From positions 1 through 44,890 of the forward strand of contig CAMVGD010000007.1 in the NCBI GenBank assembly GCA_947166925.1: DNA of 44,890 nucleotides. Reading direction: 5' to 3'. The notes beneath the pieces were generated by a model. That model searched no databases and was not told the origin of the DNA. It saw only the letters and a program-made list of their open reading frames with translations. Both the position numbers and the translations under genes were made by a program. The stretch comes from an uncultured Clostridia bacterium. GTDB taxonomy: Bacteria > Bacillota > Clostridia > Christensenellales > CAG-138. This document shows positions 14,833 through 23,236 of the stretch, one piece after another (the first letter of the stretch is position 1; each line of letters opens with the position of its first letter).

Positions 14833-16176
14833 TTATTGCTTCAGCAAAGGCACCAGCGAATTCACCAGCATGTAAGTATGGGTCGGGAATGCGAAAATCA
14901 TATTCTTCAGATCTGACGCAGTAATCCTTTTATTGATGATCAGCGTCAGGAAATCGATCCATACACCCGCCTCGCTGCCATAAATCGCAGCGCCGACGAG
15001 ATAGCCCTCCTTGTCAAAAATGTATGTCAGATCAATGTCCAGTTCACGGTTGTCTATCCACTCGTTTTGCGCTCCGTAAGGAATGGAAACCATGCGATAG
15101 TCATCCGAGTTTTTCTCTGCTTCGTCCACAGTGACTCCCACCTGCGCAATGCGCGGAAGCGTGAAGACCAGATTGGGCACGTTCGGATAGCAGATCGCTT
15201 CACTCGTTTCACCAAGAAGCAAAGACGCCAGGTAATTTGATTCAAACTCTGCCGTTGGTGTGAGACGCGGTATTCGCTTGTCGATCACGTCGCCACTGGC
15301 ATAGATATTCGGAATAGCAGTACGGAGATGATCGTCAACCACAATACCTCTGCGGCTGGCCTGTATGCCCATTTCTTCCAATCCAAGGCCTTCAACATTC
15401 GCAATGCGTCCCGTTGCGCCGAGGACATAATCTCCGCACACTGTAAGGCCGGATTTGGTCGTGACCTCATACCCCTCAGCAGACTTTTCCACGCCGGTTA
15501 CCGCTTCGCTGAAGTAGAAGTCAGCGCCCTGTTTTTTCATCTTCTCAACAAGCTTGTCCACGTATTTTTCAGGATAAGCAGCCAGCGCCCGAGGGGCAAA
15601 CTCAACGAAGGTTACTTTTTTCCCAAGGGTCAGCGCCATCGACGCAAATTCCATGGAGATAATACCCGCGCCAATGCAGATCATGTGCTCCGGCATGTTT
15701 TCTTCCGACAGGAAGTCTCTGCTGTTATGCACAAACTCCTTCCCGGGGATGTTCAGCTGCGCGTCCCTCTGGCCTGTAGCGATGACGATCGTTTCGCTTT
15801 TGATGATTTGATCCCCTGCCTGAACAGTATGCGCGTCAATCAGTTTTCCCTGCTCCAGGAAGAACGTGATGCCCAGCTGCGGCGCAACAGCCAACAAGTC
15901 TTTTGGAAAAACCCCGATGACATCTGCCTTGTACCTGACAAGCTTGCCCCAGTCGATCTTGCCGGTCTGCTCTACGCACAGCCCCTGATACCGCTCCAAT
16001 CCCTCCAGATACTCAAATGGCCCGTCAAGCAGTATTTTCGCGTCGCATCCATAATTCGGACATGCGCCGCCGGGAAGATCCTTCTCGATGACTGCGACTT
16101 TCTTTCCCGCCTTTGCGAGCGTCATCACCGCATGCCAGGCTCCGTGTCCGCTTCCGATAAAGATGACATCAAACAT
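14833..16176 (-). CDS. FAD/NAD(P)-dependent disulfide oxidoreductase (dihydrolipoamide dehydrogenase-like)
   Basis: Class I pyridine-nucleotide disulfide oxidoreductase of 447 residues, last gene of the redox operon. FAD-binding GSGHGAW is at 8-14; the redox-active pair is C39/C44 in GGACPNYGCDAK; the second FAD/NAD motif is GAGIISMEFASMALTLGKKVTFVE (about 171-194); the ATGR and ASGDVID segments close the FAD site. The usual C-terminal His-Pro-Thr-x-x-Glu catalytic dyad is replaced by FPTHTYML, so the partner base is missing or shifted. This resembles 'CPNYGC' oxidoreductases of lactobacilli and clostridia more than true lipoamide dehydrogenase, and no lipoyl enzyme is nearby. The start at 16176 follows CAGGAGAC; an upstream in-frame ATG at 16245 overlaps the previous gene and is rejected. 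Confidence 0.85.
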   Translation of the reverse strand: MFDVIFIGSGHGAWHAVMTLAKAGKKVAVIEKDLPGGACPNYGCDAKILLDGPFEYLEGLERYQGLCVEQTGKIDWGKLVRYKADVIGVFPKDLLAVAPQLGITFFLEQGKLIDAHTVQAGDQIIKSETIVIATGQRDAQLNIPGKEFVHNSRDFLSEENMPEHMICIGAGIISMEFASMALTLGKKVTFVEFAPRALAAYPEKYVDKLVEKMKKQGADFYFSEAVTGVEKSAEGYEVTTKSGLTVCGDYVLGATGRIANVEGLGLEEMGIQASRRGIVVDDHLRTAIPNIYASGDVIDKRIPRLTPTAEFESNYLASLLLGETSEAICYPNVPNLVFTLPRIAQVGVTVDEAEKNSDDYRMVSIPYGAQNEWIDNRELDIDLTYIFDKEGYLVGAAIYGSEAGVWIDFLTLIINKRITASDLKNMIFAFPTHTYMLVNSLVPLLKQ

Positions 16177-16213
16177 TTTCAAGTCTCCTGTCTCGTATGA
16201 TTCGATGGTTTGT

Positions 16214-16849
16214 TCATGAACGTACAAGTCCCGCGCCCATGGCAAACGCCTTTTTCATTTCCTCCGGGAACACGGTTTCGTGCCTCCGGTACTTGGCTTC
16301 CGGATTGAAGTACCAGGGCCAGTCCGTTTTGCTGTAGTCCTTCAGCTGAAGCGTGTCCCCGCTGACCAGCACCTCCGTAGGCCCGACAAAACCGCTCAGC
16401 GTGCGCTGATAATTCCGCAGCAGGTTCAGGTAGCCGGTATCCGGCGCGTTGCTGGTCATGATCAGCAGGACCGGGATCGGATGGGCGTTGCAGCAGGGCG
16501 TATCGGCATTATAGGTCAGATTCTGGAAAATCAGCCGTTCGTACAGCGCCCGGAAGGACGCGGTCATTTCACTGAGATAATTGGGCGAGCCGATGATCAG
16601 ACCGTCCGATTCCCGGATAGCGTCCAGCACGGGCGTCAGCCCGTCACGGCAGATGCAGTGCCCCTTGTTCTTCTCTTTCTTGCAGCCAAAGCAGGAAATG
16701 CAGCCGGTGTATCTCTCCAGCCTGAACAGGTCAAAGCGTTCGACCGTCGCCCCGGCGCTCTCCGCGCCCTTGGAGGCTTCTGTGATCAGGGTTTCCGTAT
16801 TCCAGCCCATGCGGGGTCCCGCGTTGACAGCGATGATTCTTTTGCTCAT
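16214..16849 (-). CDS. flavodoxin-fold NAD(P)H-dependent FMN reductase with Cys cluster
   Basis: Protein of 211 residues. VNAGPRMGWNTETLI (about 8-22) is the phosphate-binding loop of the NADPH-dependent FMN reductase/iron-sulfur flavoprotein group. A cysteine-rich insert CISCFGCKKEKNKGHC follows at about 50-65, and SPNYLSEMTA (about 93-102) is the second flavin loop. The Cys insert is like that of iron-sulfur flavoproteins and may bind an Fe-S cluster, but spacing alone does not prove it. Its start overlaps the flavin reductase stop by four bases (ATGA). Cytosolic electron transfer to an unknown acceptor is the likely role. Confidence 0.8.
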   Translation of the reverse strand: MSKRIIAVNAGPRMGWNTETLITEASKGAESAGATVERFDLFRLERYTGCISCFGCKKEKNKGHCICRDGLTPVLDAIRESDGLIIGSPNYLSEMTASFRALYERLIFQNLTYNADTPCCNAHPIPVLLIMTSNAPDTGYLNLLRNYQRTLSGFVGPTEVLVSGDTLQLKDYSKTDWPWYFNPEAKYRRHETVFPEEMKKAFAMGAGLVRS

Positions 16850-17448
16850 GCTTTCTTATCCTCCAAAGCTTTCTTGAACGCTATTCCCGTTTTGAATGCG
16901 TCCGCGATCTTTTCTCCGACAGCCAGATAACGTACCTGCTCTTCGTCGTAGATGATGGGGCGCAGCTTTTCCAGCACAACCTTTCCCTGATCATTCAGGA
17001 TCTCTTCATCGGCCAGGATGCGCTTCACTTCGCCTGTCACCTGCATATGGCTGCCAACAGTCACCGTGTGCACTACTTCGCATTCCAGCGACAGGGGCAG
17101 TTCGTTGATGATCGGCGCATGTACAGCCTGTCCTTCGTTGACGGTGAAGCCGGCATTTTTGATCTTGTCCGCCTGATAGCCGGATTCCACGCCCAGATAA
17201 TCGGCTTCTTTCACCTGATCGGCACTGGGGAATCCCAGAACAAACGCCTTCGTTTCCAGCAGGTCTTTGAGCGTCTTTCGTTTCTGCGTCGCGTTGATGG
17301 CGATGGTCACACAGGGCGGGATGTGACTGCTCACCATGTAGAAGGCCAGCGTGCAGGCGTCGGCTTTCCCAGTTTCATCATAAGCGGACACGATCACCGT
17401 TTCCGTAGGCGCGACAATCGCATGGAGCTTCAGCTCTTTCTTTACCAT
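16846..17448 (-). CDS. flavin reductase-like (flavoredoxin) FMN-binding protein
   Basis: Protein of 200 residues of the flavin reductase-like split-barrel family. The APTETVIVSAYDETGKADACTLAF-type N-terminus (about 13-37), SSHIPPCVTIAI (about 40-51) and the KTLKDLLETKAFVLGFPS region are typical of the FMN-binding core of flavoredoxins. No membrane segment is seen. It is separated by 11 bases from the nitroreductase upstream and overlaps the next gene by four, so it lies in the middle of one operon. Expected to transfer electrons from NAD(P)H or ferredoxin through FMN. Confidence 0.85.
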   Translation of the reverse strand: MVKKELKLHAIVAPTETVIVSAYDETGKADACTLAFYMVSSHIPPCVTIAINATQKRKTLKDLLETKAFVLGFPSADQVKEADYLGVESGYQADKIKNAGFTVNEGQAVHAPIINELPLSLECEVVHTVTVGSHMQVTGEVKRILADEEILNDQGKVVLEKLRPIIYDEEQVRYLAVGEKIADAFKTGIAFKKALEDKKA

Positions 17449-17459
17449 GTTTCCTCCGC

Positions 17460-18239
17460 TTACACAGTGACCGTTGCAACGTACTCGGTATCCTCAGCGC
17501 AGGGAATGCCGGGATCCGCGATCTCGCAGCTTCCTCCCGTGACGCACATCAGGTGGCAGAGGGCGATGCCCAGGTCGATCTTCTGAACATCCCAGGGAGC
17601 GCCGGGCTTATAGCCGGGCATGTGCTTCTCATAGAGATGATATTTGTTCCCGCACTTTACGACACGGCAGGGCTGCATGTTCGCGGCGGTGGGTGCCCAG
17701 CGTACCGCTTCAAGGCATTTGTCTTCCGTCTGCAGTGGGGTGGAGAAATCTCCCTGGAAGAAGACCTCTGTAGCCGGAAGCCGTTCATCCCCATGTACGT
17801 TGGTTCTCAGCTTCACGTCCACTTCAGACTTTTCTTCAGCGGGATATCCCAGCGGGCTGACGATGGGCATCAGCTCACCGTTCTTCACCTGCGCTGCGGC
17901 CTCGAACAGCTCCCGTTTCATGGTGCCGCCGATCCAGGTCGTTCCGATGCCCAGCGACCAGGCATAAAGCACCATCTGTTCAAAGGAATATCCGAAGGCT
18001 TCCTCGCAATGTTCTGTCTTAAGCACTTTGCCCGCGATGTACAGATGTTCTCCCTGAATCACCGGGCTGGACAGGCCGTTCTCCTCCGCATCCAGCAGCA
18101 CGAACTCCACAGGAATACTGTAGGGGTTGTTGATCGTGCTGATGAATGCGCAGAGCTTCTCTCTGTCCTCATCCGTCAGAGGTCTTCCATCGAAGGTGCG
18201 GACGCTTTTGCGAGTCATGATAAGTTCCATGTTATCCAT
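17460..18239 (-). CDS. nitroreductase family protein
   Basis: Flavoenzyme of 259 residues of the nitroreductase superfamily (TM1586-like form, in which two halves of the fold are on one chain). MTRKSVRTFDGRPLTDED (about 7-24) contains the FMN phosphate-contacting Arg; the middle has SLGIGTTWIGGTM, the usual glycine-rich strand; RWAPTAANMQPCR (about 192-204) is the second FMN contact. The start at 18239 follows AGGAGGAAA; the longer frame from 18281 is rejected because it would overlap the upstream gene by 26 bases. NAD(P)H- or ferredoxin-dependent reduction of nitro compounds or quinones is possible; the substrate is unknown. Confidence 0.85.
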   Translation of the reverse strand: MDNMELIMTRKSVRTFDGRPLTDEDREKLCAFISTINNPYSIPVEFVLLDAEENGLSSPVIQGEHLYIAGKVLKTEHCEEAFGYSFEQMVLYAWSLGIGTTWIGGTMKRELFEAAAQVKNGELMPIVSPLGYPAEEKSEVDVKLRTNVHGDERLPATEVFFQGDFSTPLQTEDKCLEAVRWAPTAANMQPCRVVKCGNKYHLYEKHMPGYKPGAPWDVQKIDLGIALCHLMCVTGGSCEIADPGIPCAEDTEYVATVTV

Positions 18240-18255
18240 GTCGCTTTCCTCCTGT

Positions 18256-19017
18256 TCACTGGTTGGCTTCAACAATGTCATTAAGCGTCACATGCTCATT
18301 GCGGAACTGCGTAGTTCCGGCTTCCAGCGGCATGTGGATGGCGTGCTTCGGACAATTGTGCAGGCAGGCATAACAGACCTCGCAATGGTCTGAGAACCGC
18401 ACTCCGTCCGGGGTGACCGTGATATTGTTCGCAGGACACACCTTCGCGCAGATCCCGCAGCGGATGCAGCTATCATTCACCGTATAGGAAAGAGCGGTAT
18501 CCTTTTTCAGCCACACATCCGCCAGCCGTTTGCGGTACATGGCCATTTGTGCCCTGGTCGCATCTGTAATTTCCACATCCGTCGTTTTCCGGGCATCGAT
18601 GTCAGCGCATACAGCTTCCAGCTGCCCTTCCACGTTCTTCTTCGGCAGGGTATCGATCTGCTCCTGCATGTCAAAGTATGGGATGAAGTTATCGACCATC
18701 TGGATGGCGTTCACATAACTGAGCGTCAGCCCTTCCTCTTCCGCCGCCAGCTTCGCGTGGGCATAGGCCTCCCCAAAGCCCGCGCCATAGGTGTAGATAA
18801 AGAAGAAGTATTCCGCCTGGATATGAGCCTTTCGCATGAATTCCCGCACCATCATGGGCATCTCACAGTTGTAGCATGGGCAGACGACCCCGACGGCATC
18901 ATCCTCAATTTCGATGGCGTCCTGCCGCATCAGCTGCGGGATGGAAAGGAGGTTCCCTCCGATGCGTCTGGCAACGTAAAGGCAGTTGCCGCTGGCGGTA
19001 AAATAGCAAATCATCAT
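18256..19017 (-). CDS. EFR1-type flavodoxin-ferredoxin fusion
   Basis: Protein of 253 residues with an N-terminal flavodoxin-like domain (MICYFTASGNCLYVARRI, about 2-19; CPCYNCEMP near 50) and a C-terminal two-cluster ferredoxin domain. The latter has CIRCGICAKVCPAN and CEVCYACLHNCPKH, each the CxxCxxCxxxCP pattern for one [4Fe-4S] cluster. This matches the EFR1 family ferredoxins of anaerobes. It can pass single electrons from ferredoxin clusters to FMN and so may feed the surrounding flavoproteins. The start at 19017 (or the adjacent ATG at 19014) follows AGCAGGAGA. Confidence 0.9.
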   Translation of the reverse strand: MMICYFTASGNCLYVARRIGGNLLSIPQLMRQDAIEIEDDAVGVVCPCYNCEMPMMVREFMRKAHIQAEYFFFIYTYGAGFGEAYAHAKLAAEEEGLTLSYVNAIQMVDNFIPYFDMQEQIDTLPKKNVEGQLEAVCADIDARKTTDVEITDATRAQMAMYRKRLADVWLKKDTALSYTVNDSCIRCGICAKVCPANNITVTPDGVRFSDHCEVCYACLHNCPKHAIHMPLEAGTTQFRNEHVTLNDIVEANQ

Positions 19018-19079
19018 TTGATCGGTCTCCTGCTGCACGTTTCATCGATTTGTCTTTTGTCTGTGCACCGTATAAGGGG

Positions 19080-19442
19080 TTACATTTTCTCCAATGCAGC
19101 TTTGATCAGTACCATGTCCTCCTCTGTCCCTACGCCATCCACTTTGGCGATGATAGGAATGCCATACGCTTTACTGATGTTTTCAGCGGCAAAGTTGAAG
19201 GTTTCGATATGAGATTTGGCGGTGCTGCCGCTTCCAACAACGGCTTTTACGCCAGGATTGGCGGCAAGAAAGCTCTCCACCTGCTTGGGCGTCTTTCCCT
19301 TGCCTGTGGTGAAAGTGAAAATGACGTACTCTCCATCGACTTTTTCTGTCCCGTCGTTGATCTTAAGCGCATCGGTCAGGCCGAGCTTTCCGATGATTTT
19401 CTCCACATGACCGGTACGGGAGGTGTATGCAACCTTGATCAT
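19080..19442 (-). CDS. NrdI-like small flavodoxin
   Basis: Protein of 120 residues. It begins VAYTSRTGHVEKII (phosphate loop) and continues TFTTGKGKTPKQVESFLAAN, VVGSGSTAKSHIETFNFAAENIS and a C-terminal GTEEDMVLIKAAL. These follow the order of motifs in NrdI, the flavodoxin that activates class Ib ribonucleotide reductase. No nrdE or nrdF is in the window, and here it sits inside a redox operon, so it is more likely a general small flavodoxin. Separated by 71 bases from the gene upstream and 62 from the gene downstream. Confidence 0.75.
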   Translation of the reverse strand: MIKVAYTSRTGHVEKIIGKLGLTDALKINDGTEKVDGEYVIFTFTTGKGKTPKQVESFLAANPGVKAVVGSGSTAKSHIETFNFAAENISKAYGIPIIAKVDGVGTEEDMVLIKAALEKM

Positions 19443-19513
19443 TGAAATCTCCTTCCTATCAATAAACCGGCATATCTCTTCTCCGAGGTATGCCGGTTTG
19501 CGCTGATTGTTCT

Positions 19514-20023
19514 TTACAGTTTTTCAGCAAACGCCTTGATCTCCGCAAGCTTTGCTTCCGACTTGTTCTCATCGCCGGTTGCGGTGCAGATGCCCATGTC
19601 CTGCAGCCCGAACATCGCGGTCAGCGTCTTGTACTGGGCGATGGCCACGTCATACCCGCCGGCCATGGAGCTCAGCAGCAGTGCAGCCTTGGTCGCCTTG
19701 GCGGGTTTGCCAAGGGGATAGATGCGCTGGATCGCCGCCTGAATCTGAGATGTGGGGGCTGCAAAGTAGATGGGAGACGCCATCACGAGCATATCGCTGT
19801 CCTGATATGCTGGCATGACCTTCTCCATATCATCCTTCTGGATGCACTTGCCCTCGCCTTTGCCATGGCAATACTCACACGCCAGACATCCATTGATCTT
19901 CATCTTACCTACGTCCAGAATCTCCACTTCATGTCCCGCAGCCTTCGCGCCTTCCGCAAAAGCGTTGACCATGGCCGCCGTGTTGCCCATTCGGGGGCTT
20001 CCGTTCAGGATCGTGATTTTCAT
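19514..20023 (-). CDS. flavodoxin family / NADPH-dependent FMN reductase
   Basis: Protein of 169 residues. ILNGSPRMGNTAAMVNAFAEGA (first 26 residues) is the FMN phosphate loop; ACEYCHGKGEGKC (about 48-60) is a Cys-containing insert like that in the 211-residue paralogue downstream; ASPIYFAAPTSQIQAAIQR (about 82-100) is the second flavin loop. It is a shorter relative of the product of 16214-16849. Cytosolic flavin-dependent electron transfer is likely; substrate unknown. Confidence 0.85.
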   Translation of the reverse strand: MKITILNGSPRMGNTAAMVNAFAEGAKAAGHEVEILDVGKMKINGCLACEYCHGKGEGKCIQKDDMEKVMPAYQDSDMLVMASPIYFAAPTSQIQAAIQRIYPLGKPAKATKAALLLSSMAGGYDVAIAQYKTLTAMFGLQDMGICTATGDENKSEAKLAEIKAFAEKL

Positions 20024-20073
20024 GAATGCTTCCTCCTTGTCAAACAGTAAGCTGTTATCTCACATTATAAAAT

Positions 20074-21069
20074 TCACAGCTCAGCCTTCTGTGCCGCGTT
20101 AACGCCGCGCATCAGCCGATCCATAATCACGCTGACAGGCTCAACGGCATGAATCATGGAAATCCCCAGTCCGAAAGAGGCGTAGCCCATAGAGAGATCT
20201 CCGAACAGCATGCCGTCGCGCATGCCGTCATAGGCGTGCTGTGCCTGATAGATTTCCTCTTCCGTCGCGCCCGCCTTGCTCATTTCAAGCAGCTTGTTGG
20301 GAAGCTCTCCTGGCAGAGAACGATAGAAGGAGGGAATGGTTCGATACATGAGCAGATCGTCCGCGTCGGCTTTTACCGCCATCTCCTTGATGTTGGCTGC
20401 GGCGACGGATTCTTCTGAAAGCAGGAAAGCCGTCCCGACAAACAGTCCCTCCGCGCCGAGCACAAAAGCAGCCTGAGCAGTCCTTTCGTCGGCAATGCCA
20501 CCGCAGGCCATTACAGGAACTCGGCCCTTCGCTGCGTCCACAATCATAGGAACCACAGAGAACGTGCCAACGACTTTATTCGGCACCGTGCCGCCCTCGT
20601 CAAAACCGGTGGCAACGATGATATCCACACCGGCCTGGATTGCCCGTTCAGTATCCTCCGCCGTAGGAGTATGAGCACGGTAGACGATCTTGATCCCCCG
20701 ATCGTGACAGGCCTTAACCCAGAACTCATCAAAGGTCATGGAGGCCCAGACAGCCGCGTGAATCCCTTCCTCCTGCATCATGTCCAGCATCGGCAATGTG
20801 AACCGATCTTTTGCAGGATCGGTAGGCCCGATGTTGATGCCAAAGGGTTTATCGGTCATGCTTTTGACGATGGCGACCTCGCGCCGCATGTTTGCGATTG
20901 TCTCTTCTACCGTGAAGACAGCCTTTTTCTGTCCGGCGTTAAAGCCGAGAACGCCAAGCCCGCCTGCGCGGCTGACCGCTCCGACAAATTTGCCATCCGT
21001 CAGCCAGTTCATGGGGCCTTGAATGATTGGTTTCTCGATCCCAAGAATTTCGCGGACTCTATTCTTCAT
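20074..21069 (-). CDS. nitronate monooxygenase / FabK-like FMN enzyme
   Basis: TIM-barrel flavoenzyme of 331 residues and first gene of the redox operon. KPIIQGPMNWLTDGKFVGAV (about 12-31), AGGLGVLGF, FGINIG, a DIIVATGFDEGGTVP segment near residue 150 and PVMACGGIADERTAQAAFVLGAEGLFVGTAF (about 183-213) are the FMN-binding landmarks of the 2-nitropropane dioxygenase/enoyl-ACP reductase II family. Sequence alone does not separate nitronate monooxygenase from FabK; the absence of fab genes nearby favours the former. The start at 21069 follows GGAGGT; the longer frame from 21093 would begin inside the putative operator. Confidence 0.85.
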   Translation of the reverse strand: MKNRVREILGIEKPIIQGPMNWLTDGKFVGAVSRAGGLGVLGFNAGQKKAVFTVEETIANMRREVAIVKSMTDKPFGINIGPTDPAKDRFTLPMLDMMQEEGIHAAVWASMTFDEFWVKACHDRGIKIVYRAHTPTAEDTERAIQAGVDIIVATGFDEGGTVPNKVVGTFSVVPMIVDAAKGRVPVMACGGIADERTAQAAFVLGAEGLFVGTAFLLSEESVAAANIKEMAVKADADDLLMYRTIPSFYRSLPGELPNKLLEMSKAGATEEEIYQAQHAYDGMRDGMLFGDLSMGYASFGLGISMIHAVEPVSVIMDRLMRGVNAAQKAEL

Positions 21070-21092
21070 TGAACTACCTCCACATACGCACA

Positions 21093-21110
21093 AAAATATA
21101 ATTATATTTT
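21093..21110. promoter_or_regulatory. putative TetR operator of the redox operon
   Basis: Perfect 18-bp palindrome AAAATATAATTATATTTT overlapping the -10 box of the operon promoter and 24 bp before the first start codon. TetR repressors typically bind palindromes placed like this, and a TetR gene is just upstream. Confidence 0.6.
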
Positions 21111-21134
21111 ACAAGAATAGTCAGATTCTTTCAA
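21106..21134 (-). promoter_or_regulatory. sigma-A promoter of the redox operon
   Basis: On the minus strand TTGAAA (21129-21134), 17-bp spacer, TAAAAT (21106-21111). Confidence 0.7.
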
Positions 21135-21146
21135 TTCAGGATATTG

Positions 21147-21172
21147 AAAAAACCTCTCATTATGAGAGGTTT
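21147..21172 (-). terminator. intrinsic terminator after the tetR gene
   Basis: Stem AAACCTCTCA/TGAGAGGTTT with TTA loop and, on the minus strand, a run of T after it. It separates the regulator transcript from the operon promoter. Confidence 0.85.
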
Positions 21173-21185
21173 ATCTTTATTTCTG

Positions 21186-21740
21186 TCATTTCTCCGTTAA
21201 CAGCTGACGCATTGGCTCGGGCAGAGATCTTTCGTAAATATCTGCCAATTCCTCGGGCGTGGCCTCTATCTTTCCGAGTATCCACTCACAATTCAGGCAA
21301 GCAGTGCCAAGGCAATACATACGGATAAACAGTTCCGTTTCTTTGTCCAGATAATCTTCCTCTCGCAGCCGCTTCACATGTGCTGTGAGCTGCGCAGCAT
21401 GTGTTTCTGACATATAGCGGATGAAAAAATCATACCCACCAGTGTGCACCAGAAGGTTCGTCAGATAATCTTTCTGCTTTTGATATTGACGAAGTCCGTC
21501 GAGCAGCGTCTGACGCCAGGTGTAGCCGTTCTTTCCCACTTGATTCATCATTTGGGTAATCTGATTTGCGTAATCCCAGGCAATCAGGTCGTACTTGTCC
21601 TGGAACTGCCTGTAAAAGGTTGCGATAGAATAGCCGCAGTTCTCTGTGATATCTTGTATCGTAATTTTGTCAATGTTCTTTATCGATGCAACTTCGTGGA
21701 ATGAATCCACCAGGATCTCTTTGGCCGTTTTCCTTTTCAT
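21186..21740 (-). CDS. TetR/AcrR family transcriptional regulator
   Basis: Protein of 184 residues. The N-terminal 50 residues form a TetR helix-turn-helix (AKEILVDSFHEVASIKNIDKITIQDITENCGYSIATFYRQFQDKYDLIAWDY, split here only as one domain at about 5-57). The rest is an all-helical ligand/dimer domain. The family acts mostly as repressors released by small molecules. It is followed by a terminator and then by the operon promoter with an 18-bp palindrome, so it is the obvious candidate regulator of the redox operon. The ligand is unknown. Confidence 0.9.
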   Translation of the reverse strand: MKRKTAKEILVDSFHEVASIKNIDKITIQDITENCGYSIATFYRQFQDKYDLIAWDYANQITQMMNQVGKNGYTWRQTLLDGLRQYQKQKDYLTNLLVHTGGYDFFIRYMSETHAAQLTAHVKRLREEDYLDKETELFIRMYCLGTACLNCEWILGKIEATPEELADIYERSLPEPMRQLLTEK

Positions 21741-21793
21741 ACTGCCTCCATCATATTCTGGATGTGAAGGATGGAACCCTTGTCAACGTCCTA

Positions 21794-22243
21794 TCACAGT
21801 TCCTCCAGCATCTGCGCCGCGTTCTCTTTTGCTTTTACACCGCCAAACGCCCTGATAATCACGCCTTCCTCGTCGATCAGATACGTGGAACGGATCAGGC
21901 TTTTGAGGGATTTGCCGTCTGCGCCCTTTTTCAATACATCGTATGCGGTTATGGCCGCGAGATCTGCATCAGACAACAGCGTAAACGGAAGGCCGTGCTT
22001 TTCTTCAAAGCGCTTGTGCGATTCCACGGTGTCCTTGCTCACCCCCAGCACCACGGCACCCTTTTCCCTGAACTGCGGATAAAGATCCCGAAAATTGCAG
22101 GCCTGGCTGGTGCAGCCGCTTGTCATGTCCTTCGGATAAAAATACAGAATGACCTTCTGCCCACGGTACTGGGACAAGGTGTGCACGGTACTGTTCTGAT
22201 CCGGAAGCGAAAAATCCGGAGCTTTTGTTCCGATTTCGAGCAT
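21794..22243 (-). CDS. bcp: thioredoxin-dependent thiol peroxidase (Bcp/PrxQ type)
   Basis: Peroxiredoxin of 149 residues that reduces hydrogen peroxide and organic peroxides with thioredoxin. The peroxidatic Cys44 and resolving Cys49 lie in YPKDMTSGCTSQACNFRD, the classic atypical 2-Cys Bcp layout. APDFSLPD near the N-terminus and GVIIRAFGGVKAKENA near the end complete the fold. Length is normal. The start at 22243 follows GTGAGGAAGAG; an upstream ATG at 22276 has no ribosome binding site. It is 53 bases upstream of the TetR gene in the same direction, so the two may be co-transcribed, which would link peroxide defence and the redox operon. Confidence 0.9.
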   Translation of the reverse strand: MLEIGTKAPDFSLPDQNSTVHTLSQYRGQKVILYFYPKDMTSGCTSQACNFRDLYPQFREKGAVVLGVSKDTVESHKRFEEKHGLPFTLLSDADLAAITAYDVLKKGADGKSLKSLIRSTYLIDEEGVIIRAFGGVKAKENAAQMLEEL

Positions 22244-22372
22244 TGTCTCTTCCTCACTTTCTGATGAAATGTTCATTATGGTTTTATTGTAACAGTATAC
22301 TATAACCTAATAAAATATAAAATGTTTTTTTGCAAATATCCATTGCTTTTGTCGAATTCCATACAAAATGGT

Positions 22373-23236
22373 TTATAAGGAAAAAATTTTTGAGTGGATC
22401 GATTCCAATGAAACTTGAACGGTACGAAGCTCGCGCTGGACCGTTTGTCCTTCTCGGCCATTCTCGATCACCTCCCTGGTCAGTTTCTCGTATGCGGCGG
22501 CGACTTTATTTTTCCGGTCGTAGGAAAAAATACTCCTGCCACGGGCGCTGCTTTCGGACATCCGAATCGAAGTCGGGATCTCGGTGTCGAAGACCTTGAA
22601 GGTATCGCCGTAGGATTCCCGAAGCTGAGCGACCAGATCCTTCGTGAAGTTGGGCCGGTTGTCCATCATGGTCACAAGCACACCTTCGATCTGTAAGGAA
22701 GGGTTCATTTTCCGCTTCACCTTGCAGAAGGTATCGTAGAACATCTGGATGTCAGCCATGGAGAAGTACTGCGGCTGCGTAGGAATCAGAACACTGTCTG
22801 CAGCGACCAGCGCGTTGATGGTCAGAACGCTGAGAGACGGAGCGCAATCAATTAGGATGTAGTCGTAATTCAACCGGACTGCATCGATGTATTGCTTCAA
22901 AACAGCTTCTCTCCCGTACTCATTGATCAGCGATAGTTCCACACCGGACAACTGGACGTTGGAGGGCATGAGGTCGATCCCTTCTTCATTTGTCAGGATG
23001 CCTTCTTCCGGAATAATGGTTTCTTCCCGTACTGCTTTCTACAGCACGTTGGCAATCGTAAACTGCATCTCATCCGGATTCTGGAATCCGAGCGCCATGG
23101 TCAGATTCGCCTGGGAATCCATATCTACCAGCAGGACATCGAAGCCCTGCCGGACGAGGCCGGCACCCAGGTTGACGGTGGTGGAGGTTTTCCCGACACC
23201 GCCTTTTTGATTCGCAATTGCGATTACTTTGGTCAT
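22373..23236 (-). pseudogene. parA: ParA-type partition ATPase interrupted by an in-frame amber codon
   Basis: Full-length ParA/Soj relative. The first part has QKGGVGKTSTTVNLGAG (Walker A with the deviant first Lys) and LLVDMDSQANLT; the second has YDYILIDCAPSLSVLTINALVAADSVLIPTQ and the usual C-terminal helices. A TAG at 23039-23041 follows TIANVL; the frame then continues without any shift (KAVREETIIPEEG...). A single base change would restore a 287-residue protein. The start at 23236 is the ATG of MTKVIAIANQ. No parB is seen. Lone parA genes are common on integrative elements and plasmids, where they aid segregation or positioning. Confidence 0.8.

Noticed and set aside
19080..19442. True NrdI of a class Ib ribonucleotide reductase
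   Set aside because: Motif order fits, but no nrdE/nrdF is nearby and all neighbours are other flavoproteins, so a general small flavodoxin is the safer call.
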